58,601 nucleotides of DNA from NCBI GenBank assembly GCA_036626215.1, contig JAZKSG010000003.1:1-58601 (forward strand), given 5' to 3'. Shown here piece after piece: positions 52,158-58,601 of this stretch. Numbering within the stretch: the stretch's first letter is position 1; each line of letters opens with the position of its first letter. Source of the DNA: JAZKSG01 sp036626215 (lineage in GTDB: Archaea; Thermoplasmatota; E2; DHVEG-1). The notes below the pieces were generated by a model. It ran no database searches. It was not told the DNA's origin and saw nothing but the letters and a program-made list of their open reading frames with translations. Position numbers and translations under genes: made by a program.

Positions 52158-53036
52158 ATGAAAATTACGACAGAATGTGTTCCGTGTTTGTTGAAACGTA
52201 TAGTTTTTGAAGCAGAGCAAAGTACTAAGGATGAAGAAGTGAGAACAGATGCAATTCGTAAAGCCTGCCAAGCTCTGTCGGATTATTATCATCCAAATAA
52301 ATGTAGTGCTTCGGTAGCTACAAAGGTTCATGGTGTAGCTTATGAAGCCCTTGGAGATGAAGATCCTTATGCTGATCTAAAAAACAGGAGTAACAAAATA
52401 GCTAAAACTTTATTGCCTATGGTGAAGGAAAAAATTGCGGAATCAGATGACTCACTTAGGGAGAGTATGTTGTGTTCTATTGTTGGAAATTTGATGGATT
52501 TTGGTATAGCCGGAGCGAGTACTGATCCTGAAGATTTGGAGGAGGTTTTTGAGGAGATATATCAACAGGGTTTATGTTATGATGATTCATCAGAGGTAAA
52601 GAAGCTGTTAGAGGATTCTGACAATGTTTTACTGTTTGTCGATAACTGCGGAGAGGTTGTTTTTGATAAACTCCTCTGTGAGGAAATCAAAAAGTTTAAC
52701 CCTGATGTTTTTTTGACTGTGGTGGTAAAAGGTACACCTGTTCTGAGTGATGCAACTTTTGAAGATGCTGAAGATATTGGTCTGACAGATGTAGCAGATG
52801 AGACCCTTACTACTGGTTGTTTTGCAGTAGGTGTAGATTTTGAAGGAACACCTAAGGTTTTACAACGAAGGCTTGATGAAAGCGATTTAATCATTTGTAA
52901 AGGTATGGCTAACTATGAAGCGTTTTCAGAGAGCGATTATAAACCTATAGTTTATCTGCTACGGACTAAATGTAACCCTATAGCAAGTTCCATGGATCTT
53001 CCTCAAGATATTAATGCGATAAAAATGTACAAATAA
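52158..53036 (+). CDS. DUF89/ARMT1-family metal-dependent phosphatase
   Basis: A 292-aa DUF89 protein of the short archaeal form. Family members are metal-dependent damage-control phosphatases acting on sugar phosphates. The start TTECVPCLLKR has the conserved CxxC of the archaeal type; FVDNCGEVVFDKLL is the Asp/Asn metal-binding motif and VVVKGTPVLSDAT a substrate motif. ATG 52158 with GAAGGT at 52145-52150 is preferred over TTG 52143. It is convergent with the phosphoesterase and the stops abut. Confidence 0.92.
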   Translation: MKITTECVPCLLKRIVFEAEQSTKDEEVRTDAIRKACQALSDYYHPNKCSASVATKVHGVAYEALGDEDPYADLKNRSNKIAKTLLPMVKEKIAESDDSLRESMLCSIVGNLMDFGIAGASTDPEDLEEVFEEIYQQGLCYDDSSEVKKLLEDSDNVLLFVDNCGEVVFDKLLCEEIKKFNPDVFLTVVVKGTPVLSDATFEDAEDIGLTDVADETLTTGCFAVGVDFEGTPKVLQRRLDESDLIICKGMANYEAFSESDYKPIVYLLRTKCNPIASSMDLPQDINAIKMYK

Positions 53037-53726
53037 TCATCTGCCTTGGTAAAGACGGTTTCCTATCTTTTCCGGTAAACTAGTTCTTTTTACTGATTCA
53101 ACTGCAGCATCAATTTCGTAAGGGACTCTATACCATTCGGCTTTAAGACTATCTGTGTTTAAAACCATAAAAGAAGAATTGGGGTTTCCATCTCTGGGTT
53201 GACCTACTGAGCCAGGGTTTAAAAATAATGTATCGTCTACCTGTTTCTTCATAGGTACATGTGTATGCCCAAAGATCATTATATCACATTTTTTTATAGT
53301 AGAAAAATTTTTTAAAGTTTCATCTGAAATCCATGGATGAACATATTCCATTAGATGATTGCGGGGGCTACCATGAGTCATATAAAACTTTTTGCCATCT
53401 TTTTCAAAGAAAAGTTCTTCTGGAAGATTCTTTAAGAAAGATAAATCATCATCTGTAATTTTTTTTCTGTTGAATTTCACCCCAGCTACACCCATAGGGT
53501 TGAAACCTTTAGGGTTGTTCTCTGCTACAGCATAATCGTGGTTTCCTTTTACGGAAACTATATCATATTTTTTAACTTGTTTTATACATTCCTTAGGATA
53601 GGTGCTGTAACCAACGATGTCTCCACAGCAAAATATTTTTTCTATGTCTATTTGTTCAATTTTTTCTATAACTTTTTTGAAAGCATATATGTTTGAATGG
53701 ATATCAGATATAAACGCCAGTTTCAT
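53037..53726 (-). CDS. YfcE/MJ0936-type metallophosphoesterase
   Basis: A 229-aa calcineurin-like phosphoesterase. The metal ligands are in FISDIHSNIYA (D, H), CCGDIVGY (D), VKGNHDYAV (N, H), YMTHGSP (H) and FGHTHVPM (H, H), all intact. The NPGSVGQPRDGNP motif near the end is typical of the family. The physiological substrate is unknown. It is next to the phosphate locus but has its own promoter. Confidence 0.93.
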   Translation of the reverse strand: MKLAFISDIHSNIYAFKKVIEKIEQIDIEKIFCCGDIVGYSTYPKECIKQVKKYDIVSVKGNHDYAVAENNPKGFNPMGVAGVKFNRKKITDDDLSFLKNLPEELFFEKDGKKFYMTHGSPRNHLMEYVHPWISDETLKNFSTIKKCDIMIFGHTHVPMKKQVDDTLFLNPGSVGQPRDGNPNSSFMVLNTDSLKAEWYRVPYEIDAAVESVKRTSLPEKIGNRLYQGR

Positions 53727-53801
53727 ATATATCCAAAATCTATGGTAAATAAAACTTTAGAAATCATTTAAAAATATTTGCCAAAAAAGTGGGGAATAAA
53801 G

Positions 53802-54233
53802 TCAAAAAAAATCTATGATCCATTGTTTTATTTTATCTCTGGTTTTTCTAAAAACTTTTAGGATATGTTCAACGTCGCCTTCAACGGTAGCTGGATCTTC
53901 AAAACTTTTATGTACAATTTTTTCACCAGGGGAAAAGGGACAGTTTTCCTTTGCTTTATTACATACAGTTACCACACAATCAAAATTTTTTTCTTTGAAT
54001 TTTTCAATGCTTTTAGAATAGTGATTTGTCATATCTATTCCAATCTCTTTCATAAATTCTATAGCATAATGATTGATGCTTGTTGGTTCAACTCCTGCAC
54101 TAAACGCGTTATATCTGTCGCTATAAATGTGGTTTAAAAGGGCTTCTGCCATCTGACTGCGGCAACTGTTATTGTTGCATAAGAATAAAATGCTTTGTTT
54201 TTGAGAGTTATTATTCTTTTTTTGGTTTTCCAT
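53802..54233 (-). CDS. arsC: Arsenate reductase ArsC / low-molecular-weight phosphatase family
   Basis: A 143-aa protein of the LMW-phosphatase fold. The P-loop CNNNSCRS (C followed by five residues and R) is near residues 19-26. The thioredoxin-coupled ArsC type is supported by VVTVCNKAKENCPF, which has the two extra redox Cys seven apart. It would reduce arsenate to arsenite. It overlaps phoU by 23 bases, tying it to the phosphate-transport operon through which arsenate can enter. A phosphatase role is less likely given the extra cysteines. Confidence 0.9.
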   Translation of the reverse strand: MENQKKNNNSQKQSILFLCNNNSCRSQMAEALLNHIYSDRYNAFSAGVEPTSINHYAIEFMKEIGIDMTNHYSKSIEKFKEKNFDCVVTVCNKAKENCPFSPGEKIVHKSFEDPATVEGDVEHILKVFRKTRDKIKQWIIDFF

Positions 54234-54930
54234 GTTCGTTTACACCTGAAAAACAGGCTTTAGAGGTTTCTTCTCGGCAATCAATCTCTACTCGTTCACC
54301 AGTTACCATAAAAACAATTTTCTCAGCCATTTTACAGGCATGATCTCCACATCTCTCCAAGTAACGGGCTATAATGATGTATTGGGTACATCGTCGTATT
54401 GTCTTTGGATCCTCCATCATATAGCTGAGACATTCTCGGAAGATAGAGTAACGCAATTCGTCTACATCGCTTTCACGGTCAACGAAATCATCAAAAACTG
54501 AGATATCATCTGTTTCAAAGGCTTTCAAAGCATCTGAAATCATGCTTTCTACAATATTAGCCATGTGAGGTATGCTTACCAGTCTTTTTACATGGGGTTT
54601 ATCGGCTAGTTCATCTATAACTATTTTAGAGATATCTTTACCATATCGTCCTATGCGGGTTAGATATGTAATCATTTTTAGGATACAAGCTATCTCTCTC
54701 ATATCTCTGGCCATAGGTTGATATAAAGCAATTAAACGAAAAGCTTTTTTTTCGATTTCATAATCCATATCGGCGATCTCATATCTCTGATTATATACTT
54801 CTTCAGCTATTTTTTCATCTTGTTCTTCTAATGCTTTAACTGATTCATTAAGCATTTTTTTGGCGAGACGTCCCATCCTGCCGACGTCTTCCTTAACTTC
54901 TTTTAATTCTATATGGAATTTTTCTACCAT
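54211..54930 (-). CDS. phoU: Phosphate uptake regulator PhoU
   Basis: A 239-aa protein with two PhoU three-helix repeats. The first repeat shows GRMGRLAKKMLNESVKALEEQD and the second MISDALKAFETDDISV, with E/DxxxD metal-binding patterns (ARYLERCGDHACKMAE at the end). It represses the Pst transporter when phosphate is plentiful. Last but one gene of the operon after pstB (40-nt gap). Confidence 0.95.
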   Translation of the reverse strand: MVEKFHIELKEVKEDVGRMGRLAKKMLNESVKALEEQDEKIAEEVYNQRYEIADMDYEIEKKAFRLIALYQPMARDMREIACILKMITYLTRIGRYGKDISKIVIDELADKPHVKRLVSIPHMANIVESMISDALKAFETDDISVFDDFVDRESDVDELRYSIFRECLSYMMEDPKTIRRCTQYIIIARYLERCGDHACKMAEKIVFMVTGERVEIDCREETSKACFSGVNEHGKPKKE

Positions 54931-54970
54931 CTATCATTTTTCACCTCTTAAAGAATTATTAAAACTTTTT

Positions 54971-55732
54971 TTATCCAAAGCGACCAGTGATATACTTCTC
55001 TGTTAATTCCTCCTGTGGATTTTCAAAAATCTGGTTGGTCTCTCCAAACTCAATTAGTTCACCTATATACATATATGCTGTGTAATCACTTACTCGTGCT
55101 GCCTGTTGCATATTATGGGTAACAATTACAACGGTGTATTCTTTGATTAGTTCTCTTATTAAGTCCTCTATTTTAGCTGTGGCAATGGGGTCTAGAGCTG
55201 AACATGGTTCATCCATAAGTATTACTTCGGGTTCGATAGCTAAGGCACGTGCTATGCATAGACGTTGCTGTTGTCCTCCGGATAGCCCCATGGCAGAGCT
55301 GTCTAGCCTATCGGAGACTTCTTCCCATAGTGCTGCACCGCGTAGACTTTTTTCTACTATTTTATCTAATTTGTTTTTGTTTTTTATACCTGCAAGTCGG
55401 CATCCATAAGCGATGTTGTCATAGATGCTCTTTGGAAAAGGATTGGGTTTCTGGAAAACCATTCCAACTTTTTTTCTAACTTCAACTACATCTGTGTCTT
55501 TTCCATATATGTTTTTGTTATCAAGAAATACTTCCCCTTTGATTTCACAGGCAGGTATAATGTCATTCATCCTGTTTAAACATCGTATTAAAGTGGATTT
55601 TCCGCATCCTGAAGGTCCAATAATCGCGGTTACTTTTTTATCTAATATGGGCATAGAGATGTTTTTCAAAGTTTTATCGTCTCCATACCAGAGATCCAGG
55701 TTTTTGACTTCCATTTTTTTATTGTTTTTCAA
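54971..55732 (-). CDS. pstB: Phosphate ABC transporter ATP-binding protein PstB
   Basis: A 253-aa ATPase. Walker A is GPSGCGKSTLIR (about residues 34-45), the signature LSGGQQQRLCIARAL, Walker B VILMDEPCSALDP and the H-loop VIVTHNMQQA. The RCLNRMND segment after Walker A is PstB-specific. The start is TTG 55732, supported by GAGGAGGA just upstream; ATG 55714 would leave the Shine-Dalgarno too distant. Confidence 0.97.
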   Translation of the reverse strand: MKNNKKMEVKNLDLWYGDDKTLKNISMPILDKKVTAIIGPSGCGKSTLIRCLNRMNDIIPACEIKGEVFLDNKNIYGKDTDVVEVRKKVGMVFQKPNPFPKSIYDNIAYGCRLAGIKNKNKLDKIVEKSLRGAALWEEVSDRLDSSAMGLSGGQQQRLCIARALAIEPEVILMDEPCSALDPIATAKIEDLIRELIKEYTVVIVTHNMQQAARVSDYTAYMYIGELIEFGETNQIFENPQEELTEKYITGRFG

Positions 55733-55756
55733 CTTTTAATCCTCCTCTCTGATAGC

Positions 55757-57040
55757 TTAGAACTCTATTCTATATTTTTCTCTTACAATTATTCCTATTG
55801 CGTTTATACCTAAAACAATTGATAGTAATAACAATGCTGTAGACCACGCGTTTTGTTCTACGGGATAGTTTCCGATGTAGCTTATCAAGGTGTAGAGATG
55901 CACTGATAGAGCCTGTATAGGCTGTAAAGGGGTTTGTGGTATACCTGCTCCAAGGAAAAATGTAGCAGTGAAAATAAGTGGAGCGGTTTCACCAGCAGCT
56001 CTACCTAGTCCTAAAACGCTTCCTGTGATTATACCTGGGAGAGCGGGAGGTAACACCGCTGTTTTGATACTTTCCCATTTGGTAGCTCCTAATGCATATG
56101 AACCTTCCCTTATTTCTTCAGGTACACTACGTAATGCTTCTTCAGAAGCACGAATAACGATAGGGAGGGTTAGAAAACCCATAATTAGACATCCTGTTAA
56201 CAGAGAAACACCAAATAAAGGTACAAATATAGCCAGTCCAAACAAACCATGAACAATAGAAGGGGTGCCCTGCAGGATGTCTACGCAGATGTTAATTACT
56301 CGTGTAATAGGACCTTTTTTTGCATATTCCTGAAGGTAGATAGCGCATCCTACTCCCAAAGGAAGAGAAACTAAGGTTGTACCGATTATAATCAATATTG
56401 TGCCAACTAAAGCAGGATATATGCCTCCTTCAGCTCCGTGTCTACTTAGATCTTCTGTTAAAAACTCCCAGCTGATGCCACTAATTCCATTTGAAAAAAT
56501 AGTGCCAACAATAATTACCAAGGGATACAAAATAAGTAAAATCGCTGCTACCAGGATATAATATGCTGAATATTCTTTTGATTTACTACTGAAATCAAAA
56601 AGAGGCTTCATAGACAAAGAACCACCAGCCACACCAACTACTATGAAAATCAGGGAAGTCAACATAAATTTCAAAATAGATGCATCAACATCATATGTTC
56701 TTAAACCAAAATGAGGAGGCATCTGAGGTAAAAAATACGAAAGTAGAAACACTATAACTGTAAAGCCAATTATTCCTAAAAGATTCTTAGATTGATTCAA
56801 TTTTACATATGAGTAAAATATGAGTAAAGAAAAAATCAAACCTAAAGCTGCTAAAGTAGTTCTAATCCATAGGTCACCTATGTAAAAACCAGTTGCAGTT
56901 GAGAAAAAGCCTACTGCTGCTAATGTTGAAGAAAAAATAATAGAGATGTAACAAATAATTTTTTTAAAACTCAGATTTTCTAAACTTATAACAGGTTTAA
57001 TGTTTTTAAGGAGATTAAAAAATTTTGCTTTAAAAACCAT
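55757..57040 (-). CDS. pstA: Phosphate ABC transporter permease PstA, extended
   Basis: A 427-aa permease. The last about 270 residues are normal PstA with the EAA motif EGSYALGATKWESIKTAVLPP and GLGRAAGETAPLIF. Before that there are about 140 extra residues with four predicted membrane helices, so it is much longer than the usual 280-300 aa. The C-terminal core is the part that pairs with PstC. Its start is six bases after pstC. Confidence 0.95.
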   Translation of the reverse strand: MVFKAKFFNLLKNIKPVISLENLSFKKIICYISIIFSSTLAAVGFFSTATGFYIGDLWIRTTLAALGLIFSLLIFYSYVKLNQSKNLLGIIGFTVIVFLLSYFLPQMPPHFGLRTYDVDASILKFMLTSLIFIVVGVAGGSLSMKPLFDFSSKSKEYSAYYILVAAILLILYPLVIIVGTIFSNGISGISWEFLTEDLSRHGAEGGIYPALVGTILIIIGTTLVSLPLGVGCAIYLQEYAKKGPITRVINICVDILQGTPSIVHGLFGLAIFVPLFGVSLLTGCLIMGFLTLPIVIRASEEALRSVPEEIREGSYALGATKWESIKTAVLPPALPGIITGSVLGLGRAAGETAPLIFTATFFLGAGIPQTPLQPIQALSVHLYTLISYIGNYPVEQNAWSTALLLLSIVLGINAIGIIVREKYRIEF

Positions 57041-57046
57041 ATTTAT

Positions 57047-57931
57047 CTATTTACCTCCTTTGAATTTCTTTTCAATCCTGTTTTTAAGAATGTTAGATGT
57101 AATGCTGAGAGCGGCTACGATTACGAATAGAATAACAGCTGCAGAAAAAAGAGCGTTCGTTTGAAGACCATATGCCTCTCCCATCTCGTTGACAATTAGA
57201 GCAGTTAGAGTAGTTCCAGTAGTTTCAAAAAAATCCCAGAAAGGAGAAGGGATTTTAGGGTTATTCGCCAGTACTAATGAGACGGCTATAGTTTCTCCTA
57301 TGGCACGCCCCATACCTAAAACTATTGCGGCAGAGATACCTGAGATAGCTGATGGCAAGGTGATTTTTTTTATGGTTTCCCATTTGGTAGCTCCTAATGC
57401 CAATGATGCTTCTTTGAAATTTTTAGGTACAGATTTAATTGCGTCATCAGACATACTAATTATTATTGGTAAAGCCATCACTCCAAGTATTAACGAGCCT
57501 GCGAGGATTGAATAACCTGATAGCATGTCGAAATTAGGTTGAAGATAGGGGACCAAAATAACTACGCCTATAAAACCGTATATAACTGAGGGTATACCTG
57601 CGAGTATTTCGATTACTGGTTTTAGTATGACTCTTAGTTTGTTTGGAGCAATTTCTGATAAAAAAATAGCTCCGAGTAATCCAAAAGGGATAGCTATTAG
57701 CATTGCTCCAATAGTTACAAGGATAGTTCCAAAGATGGCTCCACCTATACCATATTCGCCCTGTGTAGGGCTCCATTTTGTACTGAATATATCTAATCCT
57801 AACTGTTGAAAGGCGGGTAAGGCTTTCTGAAATAGAAAAAAGAAAATAAAAAGGATGATAAATATGGAGGTTGCTGCTATAATTAGAAAAATATTTTTTA
57901 TAATTTTTTCTTTAATATGTCTTGGCAGCAT
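57047..57931 (-). CDS. pstC: Phosphate ABC transporter permease PstC
   Basis: A 294-aa inner-membrane permease with about six helices. The EAA motif is EASLALGATKWETIKKITLPSA, and GMGRAIGETIAVSLVLANNP follows it. A GGAGG Shine-Dalgarno five bases before ATG 57931 shows that the longer TTG start at 57943 is not used. Its EAA-loop DNA shares about 26 identical bases with pstA. It pairs with PstA in the phosphate channel. Confidence 0.96.
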   Translation of the reverse strand: MLPRHIKEKIIKNIFLIIAATSIFIILFIFFFLFQKALPAFQQLGLDIFSTKWSPTQGEYGIGGAIFGTILVTIGAMLIAIPFGLLGAIFLSEIAPNKLRVILKPVIEILAGIPSVIYGFIGVVILVPYLQPNFDMLSGYSILAGSLILGVMALPIIISMSDDAIKSVPKNFKEASLALGATKWETIKKITLPSAISGISAAIVLGMGRAIGETIAVSLVLANNPKIPSPFWDFFETTGTTLTALIVNEMGEAYGLQTNALFSAAVILFVIVAALSITSNILKNRIEKKFKGGK

Positions 57932-57983
57932 TGTATCCTCCAAAGGTAGAATTCTGGCAATTTGAACAGTTTTCTATAAGATT

Positions 57984-58601
57984 TTAGCTTATAGAGATAA
58001 AATCTTCTTGTTCAACGATTTGTTGTCCTTCTTCACTTAGAACAAAGTCTATGAATTCTTTTACTGCTCCTTTTGGTTCTCCTTTTGTATACATATGAAG
58101 TGATCTTGAAATCGGGTAATCTTCAGATTTGATGTTTTCAGATGTAGGTTCTACACCGTTTATTGCCACAGCAGGAGTTGAAGAATCAGCATATCCAAAT
58201 CCTACATATCCTATGGCTTTATCGCTACCTTTTACGGCTTGTTTTACTGCAGAATTTGAAGAACTTGATTTGTCTGCCTTGGTTTCTTCTAAATCAACGA
58301 ATTCCATAAAAGTGTCACGGGTTCCGGATCCCTCTTCTCTTTCATTTATAAAAATTTCTTTATTTGGCCCCCCTACTTTATTCCAATTAGATATTGTACC
58401 ATTGTAGATCTCTTTTATTTGTTCAAGTGTAAGATCGGTTACGCCACTGTTATATATATCTTTGCTAACTATCACTGCTACTCCATCTAAAGCTACCTTA
58501 TGATCAACAAAGTTTACATTAGAATACTGTTGTTTTTCTGAAGGTTTTACTTCTCTAGATGCATCACCAATATCTGCTTCGCCGTTAGCAACTGATTTTA
58601 T
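57984..58601 (-). CDS. pstS: Phosphate-binding protein PstS, partial (N-terminus outside window)
   Basis: The visible C-terminal about 205 residues of a type 2 periplasmic-type phosphate-binding protein. The open frame runs to the window edge. It contains NGEADIGDASREVKP, DGVAVIVSKDI, LTLEQIKEIYNGTISNWNKVGG, the phosphate-contacting REEGSGTRDTFMEF and the AIGYVGFGYAD segment. It captures phosphate at the cell surface and passes it to PstC/PstA. The signal peptide is outside the window. First gene in the order of transcription. Confidence 0.96.
   Translation of the reverse strand: MKSVANGEADIGDASREVKPSEKQQYSNVNFVDHKVALDGVAVIVSKDIYNSGVTDLTLEQIKEIYNGTISNWNKVGGPNKEIFINEREEGSGTRDTFMEFVDLEETKADKSSSSNSAVKQAVKGSDKAIGYVGFGYADSSTPAVAINGVEPTSENIKSEDYPISRSLHMYTKGEPKGAVKEFIDFVLSEEGQQIVEQEDFISIS

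Noticed and set aside
55968..57515. Repeat element from the identical bases shared by pstA and pstC
   Set aside because: The identity is limited to the conserved EAA-loop codons (GATKWE region), so it reflects protein conservation between related permeases and not a mobile repeat.
1..58601. CRISPR arrays, insertion sequences, integrases or attachment sites
   Set aside because: No regularly spaced direct repeats, transposase or integrase motifs, or terminal inverted repeats were seen on either strand. The only tRNA shows no duplicated 3' end nearby.

Overview
The window is archaeal chromosome, AT-rich and densely coded. The evidence is an L3-to-L30 ribosomal protein cluster with archaeal-only members (SUI1/aIF1, Rnp1/p29, S4e, L32e, L19e), plus RpoK, Sec61-beta, aMBF1, deoxyhypusine synthase, class I LysRS, archaeal AlaRS, type II Map, archaeal Elp3, MfnA and an archaeal Hpt. 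TATA boxes sit about 25 nt before many genes and some transcripts look leaderless. A class I LysRS, a GfcR homologue, pilin-like proteins resembling haloarchaeal families and HhH-extended ribosomal proteins point to Euryarchaeota. My best guess is an uncultured, non-halophilic Thermoplasmatota-like lineage, but that placement is weak.

Layout. 1-3534: two tandem receiver-only response regulators (the first cut by the window edge), a small S26-like membrane protein, an orphan 519-aa protein and a nitroreductase. 3531-8183: a minus-strand operon of three pilin-like membrane-anchored proteins plus a small sarcinarray-like exported protein, probably a surface or pilus accessory set. 8367-10089: a small unknown protein, a KaiC-like ATPase and an isoprenylcysteine-methyltransferase-like membrane protein. 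10180-22680: the ribosomal superoperon, preceded by a roughly 200-nt leader that folds on paper into a three-way junction followed by a hairpin covering the Shine-Dalgarno of rpl3. 22766-23970: a tiny HicB-like protein, rpoK and rps2. 24099-30284: TraB-family and M50 membrane proteins, three exported surface proteins and a PRC-barrel protein. 30384-34600: mfnA-hpt, a Zn-ribbon membrane protein, a second tiny HicB-like protein, MEMO and deoxyhypusine synthase. 34622-39285: creatininase-like, map, Sua5, aMBF1, a coiled-coil protein and DUF1614. 39351-48546: alaS, Sec61-beta, gfcR, lysS, a t6A methylthiotransferase, bacterial-type GAPDH, pgk and tRNA-Ala(CGC). 48584-53726: a DrrAB-like ABC exporter, elp3, a DUF89 protein and a phosphoesterase. 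53802-58601: an arsC-phoU-pstB-pstA-pstC-pstS phosphate locus on the minus strand, with pstS running off the edge.

Several genes are too short for ordinary ORF calling and were recovered by reading: rps14, rpoK (TTG start), Sec61-beta and a 53-aa HicB-like protein. Four genes appear to start at TTG (traB-like, rpoK, the 67-aa HicB-like gene, pstB). No CRISPR array, insertion sequence or prophage was seen.

The strongest candidates for something undescribed are the structured leader before rpl3, the near-identical 90-nt tail shared by rps3 and rpl24, the pair of tiny HicB-like proteins, and the pilin-like cassette with its sarcinarray-like partner.
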